Shown piece by piece: positions 33,709-45,000 of a stretch of 64,000 nt of DNA. How positions within the stretch are numbered: the first letter of the stretch is position 1; every line of letters starts with the position of its first letter. The stretch is from NCBI RefSeq assembly GCF_017562075.2, contig NC_054082.1, forward strand, positions 23,510,460 to 23,574,459, read 5' to 3'. Below the pieces are notes generated by a model that was not told the origin of the DNA, did not search any database, and saw nothing but the letters and a program-made list of their open reading frames with translations. Source of the DNA: Anopheles merus (Eukaryota > Arthropoda > Insecta > Diptera > Culicidae). A program made the translations under genes and the position numbers.

Positions 33709-34508
33709 ATGTCTCGTGAAGCGATCGAAAACGTAAGCAACACGGTGCAGCGTGCTCAATAGTGAACGCTCTTGGCCTCTAACACACCCGCGGTCGTGTT
33801 TCCTTTCTTTCTTCTCCACAGCTGACGCTAGACCTGGAGGAGATGCGTAAGCTGGCAGGGAGTGCCCAGCGCAGCCGGGTGCAACAGATGCTGGCCATCG
33901 ACATTCGCAAGCTGGAGACGGACATACAGCGGCAGCGGGATCTGCTTGCCGCCCAGGCGGCCAGCAGCGAACAGACCGTTGCACGACCGGTCCAGACCTC
34001 CGTGCCCGGTGACGTCCGGCGCTATCAGGTCGAGCTGAAGGAGTACGCGTGGGACCAGAGCGACAAGTTTATCAAAATCTTCGTCACGGTGAACGGCGTG
34101 CAGCAGGTGCCGGAAGATAACGTGAACGTGGAGTTTACCGAAAACTCGTTCCAGCTGGTGATTAGCGATCTGAACAACAAGGACTACATATTCGTCGTGA
34201 ACAATCTGCTCAACTCGATCGACGCGGAAAAGAGCTACCGGCGCGTCAAGTCCGACATGGTGGCGATCTACCTGGCCAAGCAGGGACCGGCCAAGTGGGC
34301 CCACCTGACGCTGACGGCCAAGCGGCTGCAGGACCTGAAGGACGAACGGATGTCTGACGGCAAGAAGGCGACGAGCGACGATCCGTCCGCCGGCCTGATG
34401 AACATTATGCAGCAGCTGTACGAGTCGGGCGACCCGGAAACGAAGCGCATGATCAACAAGGCATGGCACGAGTCGCAGTCGAAGCAGAAAATGCCTACCC
34501 TGGAGTAG
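33709..34508 (+). CDS. CACYBP: Calcyclin-binding protein / Siah-interacting protein
   Basis: An adaptor that in vertebrates bridges Siah1 and Skp1 in a ubiquitin ligase complex acting on beta-catenin and also binds S100 proteins; it is cytosolic and nuclear. Exon 1 is 33709-33732 (MSREAIEN, donor AAC|GTAAGC) and exon 2 is 33822-34508 (acceptor CTCCACAG), phase 0, giving 236 residues, close to the 228 of the human protein. Residues 1-70 form the helical Siah-interacting N-terminal region (LEEMRKLAGSAQR). A CS domain covers about 80-170, starting YAWDQSDKFIKIF. The C-terminal SGS segment (about 190-236) includes the typical LYESGDPETKRMINKAW. Only the tiny first exon supplies a proper ATG before the helical domain; the next internal Met would truncate it. 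A polyadenylation signal lies at 34644-34649. Confidence 0.95.
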
Positions 34509-34643
34509 GGTGGGTGCGGGGTGTTTCATGTCCCTCGTAATGTAGGTGTAAGGTTTGTTCGACAAGTTCCATTTCATACATAAGCGAATAGTGGAGAAGA
34601 GCGCGTAATGGCCAACGTAAACTGTATTTGTAAGTCGAATTAA

Positions 34644-34649
34644 AATAAA
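34644..34649 (+). terminator. Polyadenylation signal of CacyBP
   Basis: A canonical AATAAA lies 136 bases after the stop codon and before the next gene's start at 34866. Confidence 0.6.
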
Positions 34650-34865
34650 TTGTAACAATAATCGGCATTTCACGTTTATGATGAACATGGGCGAATGGTA
34701 CGGTGCACGAAGGCGTTTCAAAATGTTCGAGCTCAGCACTTTCAATCATAGTAACCAGCGGGTCGTGTTTTGGCGGGCTCAAACACTTTTCCACCGTTGG
34801 ATGGTAACGATCAGCTTTCAAAATTTCTCGTGCATAAAGCCCGTAACAAACCCGTTCTCGAAATC

Positions 34866-35760
34866 ATGGCCGGTGGGGAAAATGAAGAGCAATCCGAAAT
34901 CGTGGAACAGGAAGAGGAAGTGGTAGAAGAGATGGAGGAAGCGCTTGAAGAGCTGCAAGAAGAAGAGATGGAGGAAGAAACGGACGTTTCCCGCATATCC
35001 GTACTGTCGCAATCCTTCGAGCCACGAATGTCGAGCATTGCAGAAGAGACCGATGCGACACCAGCCGTGCAAGAACCTGCTCGCGAAACGACACCCTCCG
35101 TCACTGCTGGAGGTCCTCAGTATGAGCGCATAGAGAAGCTGGCACGTCCGAAGGTGGCCCATCTGGAGGAAACGCTCGAAAGGCACGGCAGACGAATGAA
35201 GGACGCGGCGATCGAGCGTATAAAGGGACTGATCAGCGAGCTGAGGTAAGGTCGTTTTGATGTCTCGCATGTTCCACTCACTAACGGAACTCACCAATCT
35301 CTTCCGCAGAGGAACGGAAAAGCTAGCCTCGGCGCAAGGGCAACAGTCCGCTATAAAACTGCCTCGAAATTCCGAGCTGATCTACAAAAATTTGCATTGC
35401 AGTTTGCGCAAGGTAGCGTTCGAAACGTTGGCCAATCGGATATTCGACAAAATGCCCGAGCTAATTGTAAAGATGCAGCACAACCGTCCCCAGCGGCTGG
35501 CACCGGAAACGAAAGTGCTGTACGATACGTTGCAGGTCACGCTGCAGTGCTACCTGGGGCTGCCGGAGAACGAGCACGAGGCGCGTATTTTCGAACAGCT
35601 GTGCTACGGGTTGACCAAGTTCGTGGAGAACATCATTGAGCAAGTGCATCAGGAGCAGCAGGAACGGGATGGTGCGGAGGGTGGTAAGTCACGCTATCCG
35701 GTTGCGGTTGAGCTGGGTAGAAAAGCGTACAAGGAGCGTCAGATGAGAACGGGCAATTAA
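34866..35760 (+). CDS. Uncharacterised acidic helical protein
   Basis: I do not recognise a family. Exons are 34866-35245 and 35310-35760 (donor GAG|GTAAGG, acceptor TTCCGCAG, phase 2), giving 276 residues. The reading frame is open upstream to about 34770, but the first ATG is at 34866, in good context. The first 40 residues are extremely glutamate-rich (runs such as EQEEEVVEEMEEALEELQEE) and probably helical. About 85-127 is a basic helical segment (HLEETLERHGRRMKDAAIER). Residues 127-260 are mostly helical with no obvious transmembrane segment or signal peptide. It sits head to tail between CacyBP and XPC, 357 bases from the former, and has its own polyadenylation signal. Function is unknown; a scaffold or structural role is only a guess from composition. 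Confidence 0.8.
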
Positions 35761-36468
35761 AAAAAAATGGGAAAACATTACATTCTAACAATAAACTGAA
35801 CATCTCCTTTATCAATATGGAATTCTTTGCTTGATTGAAGCTATCAACGAGGTTGAAATATAGATAGAAATAACTTTTAGTTAAAAATGAGTAGTAATTC
35901 CCAATTGGGAAGGCATCTTCCTTCCCGAAAGTTCTTTGTCGACCACCATGTTAACGATCAATTTGAAAGTCGACATCTAAGTGGCTCATGTTATTGTTGG
36001 CCCATGGTCATCGCAGAACAGTATGGCCAGATTATTTTGGCGGTTATCGGTTAGAACTCCAACATTTTAGGATTTTAGAAGAAGCTGGCAGGATCAAAAG
36101 TAAGAAACAAACGCAACCAATCAGAAACTTCCATTGAATAAAATTTCATATTCAAATTTATTGACTCTAATTTATTTTCATTTACCTTCGATTGGGCTCC
36201 AAGCAGTCACACGATTGTAGGCCTTCCCGAAGTGTCGTACAAGAAGTTGTACAAAAAGAGTTTTTAAACAAATCTGGTCACTCGGTAGCAGAATGGGGCG
36301 GCAGGTTTGTTTACAATTCGCAGTTCCCACTAATCTCCGGCGAGCAAACGATGTAGCGTAGGGAGGAGAAATAAATTATTAATCATTTAATGTGTTTCAT
36401 GCATAAATCTAGTTTCACGATAGTAATAAAACTGCACATATCTTGCCGTTCGAAGTTGTGAATGTACA
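35761..36468. other. Spacer before XPC
   Basis: About 700 bases with no coding region. It includes the 3' end of the preceding gene and presumably the XPC promoter and leader. No distinct element is seen. Confidence 0.4.
35790..35795 (+). terminator. Polyadenylation signal of the 34866-35760 gene
   Basis: AATAAA begins 30 bases after the stop codon. Confidence 0.65.
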
Positions 36469-39400
36469 ATGGAAGCTGAAAACGTGAAGCATGAGGCAGA
36501 AAACGAGCAGGATGCCGACGATGATGAAGGTGATGAAGCATCTCATGCTTCCTCCGTTGGCGATTTTTCCGCCAGCGAAGATGAATGGACACCGGCAAAG
36601 GAAGAGCAAACCAAGGTTGCGGAAAAAAGTGCACCGAAAAGAAAATCGAAAGCCCAGCCGGCTAAAAACCCGTACGTATAAAGGCCGCAGTCCATCTCAA
36701 TTGCACAACGGTATGTAACACATTCCTTTGCCTTTCCCACAGCATTGTGCCGGCCCGTGTGTCGCGAAGGATAGCCGCCAAGAGGGGTATCGTTTTGCCG
36801 GAAGAGCCAGAAACTGCCGAACTGCCGGCCAATGCCCAATCCATTCTAGCGCCAAGCTCCAGCGAGGATGAATCGGCTAGCGAGGAGGAAAAGAAAGCGC
36901 CTAAAAGAGCGAAAAGGAAACCAGTCCGTAGAAAGGGGAAACCACCCGCACGCCAGCAATCACCTTCCGCTGACGATGAACCGATTAAGCTGACCACATT
37001 CACGGTGGAGCAGCTGTATCGTAAATATCGTCCAGATTTGGCACATCCCGAGCGGCCGAGCACTTCGAAGGCACTCGCCGCTCCTCCGAACAAGCGCACA
37101 AAACCCAACTCAGCGGCCGGCGATGGTACGGGCGATGAGTCTGAGAGCAGTGGCGATGATTATTTGGTCGATCCGAGCGAGTTGGATTTGAATTCGGACT
37201 TTTTTCGACCATCCGAGCAGGAGAAGGAACAGCGTCATGCGGTCAATCTTTACTTCGACTGTAATGCGGGTGTCGAGCTGACCGATTCCGAGGAAGAGGA
37301 AGATGCAAGCGACCGGATCGTCGGGGGAGAATCAAGCACAACGGCTGTAGACAATGAGAGGAAACTAGCCGATGTAGAGTTGGGCAAAAAGCTTATTCAG
37401 CAAATCAATCAATCCAGCGAAGCGTACGTCCAAATGGTCCGGCTAGCGGAAGCGGCAACGGCACGGAACGTGCCACCGAGGGGCGGCAATGATCCGGGTG
37501 CAGGGTCATCGAAGGTGGGCAAGGGCAAAGAAGCTACCGCGGAATCCCGTCAGCAAGAAGATATCGATCGGCTGCTGGTCGCGGGCGAGAAGTTGCCCGG
37601 TCGTGAGGGAAAAGGTCTTACCGCCGGTTTTGGTAGAACCGATTTTGTGAAGGTAGCACCGTTCAAACCGGCGGCCAAGGCGGACACGCCAAAGGAGATC
37701 GAAATTACGCTCAAACTCGGCCCGGAAGGGGACGGTAAGGGTGGCTCGCAGAAACGCACCTTTGACGTGCTGACCGCGCTGAAACGGTTCATGAACCGCG
37801 AGAAACGCACCAGCCAGATAAACGTCCACAAGGTGGCACTGCTCTGCTGGATCGGCCACGGCACGTACGTGAACAATGTGCTGCGCAAACCGTCGCTGAT
37901 GCGCTTCGCCCTGAAGAAGCTGCTGCCGGGCGTGATGGGCCAGACGAGCACGGCCAACCGTCCGAATGGGTTGACCAATGTGCGGTACTTCCAGGAGCTG
38001 ACGCGCTACTACCGGCGCACCGTCACGCTCAAGGACGATACGATGTTTTACCGCCAGCGGCAGCATCCGGCCCTTGGGAAGTTTCTTATATTCGCGATCG
38101 CGAAAAAGGCCACCTACTGCCGGCGGGACTACATACTGCTGTTTGTGCTGATGCTTCGGATAGTGGGCGTCCATGCGCGGCTAATCATTGCACCGCCCGT
38201 TCCCCCGAAACACGTCCCATCCGATCAGCTGTACAAGATGAACCCGAAAACACCGCAGGAGATGGCGATGGAGCGGAAGCTGCTGGAAGACTTCCGGCAG
38301 GCACCGCGCGACAGCATGGTGTACGTGGCGAAACAGAAGCTGCGTGCGCTGATCGCCAAGCAGAAGGATTCCACCGGCAAGGGCGTTAAGCGGAGGGCGG
38401 CTGGTGGTGCTGGTGGTGGATTTTCCATACCGCAGCTCGATGGTGGTGCGGATGAGCCGTCACTGTTGGCACGGGACAAGAAGCAAAAGCTCAAGCTTAT
38501 GAAGGGTTCCTTTTTGAGGGTAGAAAACAATCGGAAACCGGCGCTGCCGGTGGAAGGGGACGATGAAGAGGAACAGAGTGCTGTGCCGGATGAGGTGCAG
38601 CAAAGGCGGCAGCGCATATTGGCCGCGTATCGGGCACGGGCCGCACGGCTTGCCAGCAAGAAGGAAAAAGACGCCAAACGAAAGGGTGACGATGGTAAGA
38701 AGAAGGCGAATGGAAAGGTGGGCTGTGGAGTGGACTACTGGGTGGAGGTGTTTTGTGAGCACGAGGACAAATGGATCACGATCGATGTGCTTAAAGGGAG
38801 CGTTTATAATCTCGAGGATATTGTGGTAAGTGCTGCAATTTGTTTGGTTTTCTGAAATGAAATTTAATGCAGTATACCTGTCTCTCTTCCTCTATTGTTT
38901 CCAGAAACAAGCAACGCAACCAATCGCGTACGTCCTGGCCTGGAACAATGATGGCACGATCAAGGATGTTTCACCCCGTTACATCTCCCGGCTCGGTAGC
39001 AAGAAGAGTAAACTGCGCGTCGAAGACGCCTGGCTAGAGAAAGCGCTCCGACCGTACCGTGGCAAGCGCACCAAGCGGGATCTGATCGAAGACGTCAAGT
39101 TCGATCGATTGCTCAACAAGCGGCCCTTCCCGGAGCAGATCGGCGAGTACAAAAACCATCCCAAGTACGCAATCGAGCGTTATCTGCTGCGCAACGAAGC
39201 AATCTACCCGCGGGATGCGCCCATCCTTGGTCACATACGCGACGAACCGATCTATCTGCGGGACTGCGTGAACACGCTCCATTCGCGGGAGTCATGGTTA
39301 CGGCAGGCGAAAACGGTCCGCCTGCACGAGGAACCGTACAAGGTGGTAAAGGCGAAGGCAAAGTACGACCGCTTTACCGGGGCAGCCATTACCGGGCAGA

Positions 39401-39828
39401 CGGTGGAACTGTTCGGTGAGTGGCAGGTACAGGACTACGTACCCCCGGTCGCAAAGGATGGGCTGGTGCCACGCAGCGCGTACGGCAATGTGGACCTGTT
39501 TCAGCCGTGCATGCTACCGAAGGGTACGGTGCATTTGCAGCTGCCCGGGCTGAATCGAATCTGTCGCCGGATGCGGATCGACTGTGCGCAGGCCATCACT
39601 GGGTTCGAGTACCGGAACGGAGGATGCCAGGCCGTGTACGATGGGTTCGTGGTGTGCGAAGAGTTTCGCGACCGGCTACTGGACGAATGGTACGCGGAGC
39701 AGGTCGAGCTGCAGGAGAAGGAGGACGAACGGCGCCGGAAGCGTATCTATGGGAACTGGCGACGGTTGATCATGGGGCTGTGCATACGGAAGAAGCTGAA
39801 GGATCGGTACAATTTCGATAACATGTGA
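36469..39828 (+). CDS. XPC: XPC/Rad4 DNA damage recognition protein
   Basis: Recognises helix-distorting lesions and starts global-genome nucleotide excision repair in the nucleus, with a RAD23-type partner and centrin in known systems. Exons are 36469-36671, 36743-38825 and 38905-39828 (donors GTACGT and GTAAGT; phases match), giving 1069 residues, between the 940 of human and the longer fly protein. The N-terminal ~350 residues are acidic and basic low complexity with many Ser/Asp/Glu and Lys/Arg patches. The transglutaminase-like domain begins near 400 and includes the conserved DYWVEVFCEHEDKWITID. The DNA-binding BHD1 (about 840-895; YKNHPKYAIERYLL and CVNTLHSRESWL), BHD2 (about 895-945) and BHD3 (about 948-1030; GNVDLFQPCMLPKG) follow in order. 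The exon 1 donor is set by phase: only 36671 joins exon 2 in frame. The fly orthologue is mus210. A polyadenylation signal lies at 40151-40156. Confidence 0.96.
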
Positions 39829-40150
39829 AAAATTGTGAACTAGGAGATGCTTTCGATTCGAGGAAAACCGTTTGAAATATTTCACTCCGGTTCTCGGGGT
39901 GTAAAATACTTCTGTGCAAGCATTTTACAACTTGCATGCAAAGAACAGTTTGAACAGAGAGCAGGGTTGAACAGTTGGCGACTAACACTCTCGTGAGGAC
40001 ATTCAAAAGAAAATTCGTTGTTCATTGCAAATGTTTTAAATCCTAGGACTGCCGACACGAACATCGCATATATGTGACGTACCTTTATTTGTTTAATGCT
40101 ACGCATTTCTAGCGTACTAGGTAAGATATTAGTGTAATTTATTCCCCACC

Positions 40151-40156
40151 AATAAA
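40151..40156 (+). terminator. Polyadenylation signal of XPC
   Basis: AATAAA about 320 bases past the stop codon, just before the SINE. It is the first canonical signal I noticed downstream. Confidence 0.5.
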
Positions 40157-40214
40157 GATATTAACTCCAAGCATAGAGGATGTGGGCTCCGCTAATGCAT
40201 TAAAAATTCATTGC

Positions 40215-40445
40215 AGGTATTGATACTTCTTCTTCTTCTTTGACTCAACAACCGATGCCGGTCAAGACCTGCCAACCCACTTGTGGGGTTGGCTTTCAGT
40301 GACTTATTGATTTCTCCCCATAGCAGGATAGTCAGTCCTACGCGTATGGCGGCACGGTCTATTTGGGGCTTGAACCCATGACGGACATGTTGTTAAGTCG
40401 TACGAGTTGACGACTGTACCATGAGACCGGCTAGGTATTGATACT
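40215..40445 (-). mobile_element. tRNA-derived SINE, about 205 bp
   Basis: The body is 40228-40432, flanked by perfect 13-bp target duplications AGGTATTGATACT at 40215-40227 and 40433-40445. On the minus strand the head carries RNA polymerase III promoter boxes: an A-box-like TGGTACAGTCG near the 5' end and a canonical B box GGGTTCAAGCCC. The other end is a short GAA-repeat tail, the expected 3' end of a retroposed SINE. The length and sequence character match the abundant ~200-bp SINEs of anophelines (SINE200-like), a family name given from memory. It lies between the 3' ends of XPC and the STPG-type gene. The intact duplications indicate a fairly recent insertion. Confidence 0.88.
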
Positions 40446-40513
40446 AGGCATCCATAAATGATGAACTTTCACTCCCGTTCTCATCTCTCTATTCCATTCA
40501 ATTCGTTAAGTTT

Positions 40514-40633
40514 CATACCAAGCGTTTTGCGACCAAGAATTTTGAGATCAAGAATTTAACGACCATGAATTTTGCGACCGACAATTATGCGACCAAGCGT
40601 CTAGCGACCAAGAATTTTGCGACCAAGGAATTA
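40514..40633. repeat. 15-bp minisatellite, about 8 copies
   Basis: Imperfect tandem copies of GCGACCAAGAATTTT. The phase is strictly 15 bp, so one frame reads as repeated NFATK-like pentapeptides, but there is no supporting gene. It lies between the SINE and the 3' end of the minus-strand gene. Confidence 0.85.
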
Positions 40634-40678
40634 AATCAGTCAAAGATACAAAAATCCACTACGTGCAGGATCTTAATT

Positions 40679-40684
40679 TTTATT
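40679..40684 (-). terminator. Possible polyadenylation signal of the STPG-type gene
   Basis: TTTATT on the plus strand reads AATAAA on the minus strand, about 126 bases past the stop of the 40810-48949 gene. Confidence 0.4.
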
Positions 40685-40809
40685 ATAATACTGACTGATT
40701 CAAACATAAAAAGAAACGATAATCATGCATTAAACGTGATAGTAACGATCAGCTCACATGAATTTAAATTTAGGATTCGAAAAATATAAAACACGGGCAC
40801 GATGTTTGG

Positions 40810-42048
40810 TTATACCAATGCCACCGGTCCCGTACGAGCTAGTTTAGGAACTGTGAAGAATTTCGTCGGTATCTTGTGCCTGGACAGCGGTGGCAGGTCT
40901 CCCCGGCTGATCCCGTATGTGACAAGCACTTGAATCACATCCTCACTTACCCTAGCTCCTTCCGCTTTACCCTCGACGGTATCCTCCCCTTCCGGCTGGC
41001 CCTCCACCTGTTCGACTTGTGAAGAGCGTGATGTAGCACTCCGCTCTCCGCTGGTTGATACACGCTCTGCCCCTTCCAGCCAGTCTCGGGGTGGTGAGGT
41101 TTCTGCGATCAGCGGACTGGCTGATCTCTTTGATGTTGATGTTGCTGCTGGTGTTTTCTCCTGCTGCTTTTTCAGGCGCTTGCCACTGAAGCTTCCTCCT
41201 GTTGGCGTCGCTTTGCCCAGCCCACCGATAGGCATAAAGTCGCGATCCCGAAACCGGGCAGTTCCGCTCAGAAATGCCACCTTCATGTTACGGCGTCCCT
41301 TCCGGGGTCGGACGGGAATGTCGATGGAGTTCAAACGAATCGTTGCCTTGCCGTACCGTATCGGTGGGATCGGTTGTACCGTGATTGGCTGTGCTGGGTC
41401 GGAAGCGAGTGGCGGCAGCGCGTCACGGATGTCGTACCGGCCCGGAGGGGGACGGAAGAATGGCTCCCGGCAGTATAGATCGTACGTGTAGCAGCACGGC
41501 GGAAGAGGGCGCTGCTTGCTGACCGTTTGTCCGGGGCGTGATGGGTGTTGTGGCTTTTCCGGATCGTAGTTGCCGGGACCGGGATGGTTCGGATCGCGGT
41601 AGCAAACCGTCGGCTCAGATAGGGCCAAACGCAGCGTGGGACGGTCGGTCATGCGATCACCTGTGTGAGCGAATGTTCGAAATTAGTCAACTCGGAACGT
41701 AGTTACGGAAATAGTAAATCCAGTTAAATGGTGCCCTCTAGTGGGTAATATCGTTAATAAGGATTTATTTAGCAGCAGCAGAGACCAGAGCTCGGGGATA
41801 GTTTGTTGGTTGAGTTTAAGACTTCCCATTAGCTCGGGGCTGCTCTTCGACATTGCAGCCGTCTACATTCCTGCTGGAGAACACTTACCTCGAGAAACTA
41901 GCGCATGTGTAGTGATTCAATGCACGGATGGAAAAAAAACACACACACTCAAAATGGTTTCTAAAAATGCAAAATTATTTCCGTCACACAAAAAGGGGAA
42001 ATGATTTCGCCTCATAAATCAACATTTGTGTCGTAAGATTTGACATAA

Positions 42049-42087
<39 letters not shown>

Positions 42088-45000
42088 TTTTTCCTTTTTT
42101 TCCCCCATATGGGAGGCAAGAAATAATCCCGCTCACGTCAACGACCTTACACACACACTACGCGGGCGGCGTTCACGTGCGGCATCCGGTGGCGTAGCGG
42201 TTACGTTGTTGTGGGGAATGCAAATTCAGGGTTTCGGTCGACTGGAAGTGATATTTGCGAGGGAAACCGATTTCCTCCCACCTTGCTCCGAGCTCTGGCA
42301 GCACGGTGAGTGAGTTGTTTGTTTATTTGCCTTTCTTTTCCGCGGTGCGGTGTGGGCAAAACAACTACCATGCTCTTTCACACATTTTGGTTGTTGTACA
42401 GCCTAATGTATCGTGTTTTTTTTTTCGGCGTTAAATTCACGAGCCTATTGAAATAATCTCCTCCTTCCCAACGATGACTGGGCTGGGGAGTGGCGAGGCG
42501 ACATTAGGCTAAGCCATTTCCATAATTTCAAAAAGGTAACAAAACATGAATCACACCCGCACATGTTTTAAAAAATCAAACCCAGTTGTGCGTGCGAGTA
42601 GCATGCGAAGGCAGGCAAAGATAAAACACATCTCTGGCGGCGTCTTAATGGCTGCCAAAAGAAGCAAGGGCCAGGGGGTTTCCCCCATAATAAGCCACGT
42701 GGATGCATTCCGCCGGGCGAAAGCGCCGAAATGTGCTTTGGTAGAATTTCTGCACTTCAATTCCTTCACCCCCTGACGGCTGGTGAACCGAAGGTTCGGG
42801 TTCAGGATTTGGACGGTCCTCTAAGTGCTCGTGCTCGGAAACATATTTAGTATTCCGTGGCGGGAAGGCAAACGTGCATATAAGGTTTTCGGGCCGGGCA
42901 AGCTCACTTAGTGCTCTCACCGTAGCGAATGACTGGAATTGTAATGATTTCCAATTTATTTGCATGCCCAAGCAGTCTCACACATACGCCTTTGCTAGAT
43001 GATTGGTCGTGGTTGTGAATTTTCACAAGTTTCGCAAGATTCCACCGGCTCGCTGGAAGCTGGACCACATAAATCATTGTGCTTTGGCGCTTAGGGTGCA
43101 ATAACTTTACCCAGCAATGTTTTATGGCGAGCAAGTGATTGTAATGTTAGGAGTTAAGTAGTTTAAGTGTTTGCAAAGTGGTCCTGTAGTTTATTTAAAC
43201 AATCGAACAGCTTGATAGGTTCTTTTTGGTAAACTAAATTATTTTATAAAATTATTCTATTTTTATGTGATATAAAACACTATTTATTAATCGATTAATT
43301 TATTTATCTAGCTATGTATCTCCTATTTTTATACGAAAAGAGCACATCTAATGGCCAAAAAATGTATTTGAAAAATGAAAAAGTATAGTGATAAACTAAC
43401 GGAACAATCAAATCTACCAATTCAAACATAATATATTGCACTGAGCACTATCTAAAATAAGTTACAATTCGCCTTTTTTAACAATTACAATTCGCCTACT
43501 TGATAAACAAAACAGAACACATTTGAAAGTGGTTCCAATTGACCAAATATAGCTTACATAGAATAGAACGCCCAACAAACTGGCATTAGAGGATGCAGCG
43601 CAAAAGAGTATAAGGATAGAGAGGATAAAATAATAAAAAAAAACTCTACTGGGAGTTTTCTTTTCTCCCGTTGCTGTAGTCAACCACATCCCAGTCAGCC
43701 AGACGACGTGTCCGCCGGATTCGGTACACAATCGGTATGGTTTAATTTCAAAAGCCCTCATCCGCTTTTGCTATTCATCCCATCAACTTCGCTCGTACAT
43801 CATCGCGCATCCGGAATATGTTTTATTTGCCCAGGGCCCGCACACTGCCTTCCCCCACACCAGCACCGGCCTTTGCCCTTCCCACGGCTATTTAATCCAT
43901 TTCCCAACACATCCACGTTGATCCCTCCCCCCCCCCCTCTGTGTTGCCCAGAGCAAACCTGCAACCTGTTCCCTGTTTCCTTCTGGTGCGCACCGTCAAA
44001 GGATCTCAGAGAGGATCGTGCGTTGGGGCGAGGGGGGGGGAGAGGAGAGGAGGAGGTCAAGCCGCTTAGTGCTCGCCTTTCAATAGATTCAATGATGTGT
44101 GTACACCACGCACACACATACACACACACACACACATTTGATGTATGTGTGCATGTCTATATCTATGGGAAAGTCGCACGGTATGACGTACGGGTAGTTA
44201 CACCTCCCGCCTCCATGGCATGGCACAGCGATGTGGATGGCGAGGATCGCTGCCAATATATAAGGCCGGGTCGGGCGTCTCCTTGCCCCACCATACGTTT
44301 ACTTACACACTGAGAAATACTTTCATATTCATACTGGCTTTGGCTATAAATCAAGACTCCGGGACGTGTGTACTTTTTTCTCCCCACTGTATGTGTGCGC
44401 TTCTTATTCCCTTTCTTGTGCAGCCCCGTTGGCAGCTTTTCTTCTCTCCTTGCCACACCTACCCAATTTGAATCCGTCACAGGCGCCAGCCCACCCCCAT
44501 CGCCCACCGTTGCCCGCTTTTGCCGGCCCTCTCCTGGTCATGGTTGGTTGGTTGGCCAGGACTCGGCTTTACGATTTTCCATTTACCAGCTTTCCTTCGA
44601 ATGCCACACATTGCCCCGATATGGGTCGGGTACGGGGTGTAGCAACACTGAACCGAGAGTCAAACAGCACAGCAACGTCCCAGTTTTTTTTTTTTTTGGT
44701 TCATCCTTCGTGCAAGACTTCTTCCATTCCATTTTGAGCACATTGGCGGAACGAACCTGCAACCGTTCCCTACACGGATCCAACCCGGCAATCCCGGGAC
44801 GGAAACGGCTTTAGAAGACCGTGAAGCAACAGCGCCATTGCGAGCGACATTGATGTCGATAGCGGGTTGTGTGTGTGTGTGTGTGTGTGGCGCATAAAGC
44901 ATTTGCCAGTTTTGCTGCTTGCAACGGTCGGCCACCGGCTTGGAGAGGCGGTTTATGTTTATTTAAAGTACTGTTTGTATTTTATCGGCTGTATTAGCAG

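Noticed and set aside
33828..34745. 305-codon minus-strand frame
   Set aside because: Shadow of CacyBP and its 3' region; the plus strand has clear CS and SGS domains and splice sites.
34770..34865. Upstream extension of the acidic gene's reading frame
   Set aside because: The frame is open but has no ATG before 34866, and the stretch probably belongs to the leader.
37506..38174. 222-codon minus-strand frame
   Set aside because: Shadow of the XPC middle exon.
40355..40432. Possible tRNA gene from the B box GGGTTCAAGCCC
   Set aside because: Part of a SINE with target duplications; it does not fold as a complete tRNA with a proper acceptor stem.
40565..40789. 74-codon frame with NFATK-like repeats
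   Set aside because: It is the 15-bp minisatellite read in phase; there is no gene evidence.
41423..41652. Start of the STPG-type protein at 41652
   Set aside because: A splice acceptor lies just upstream and the preceding exons join in frame, so this Met is internal.
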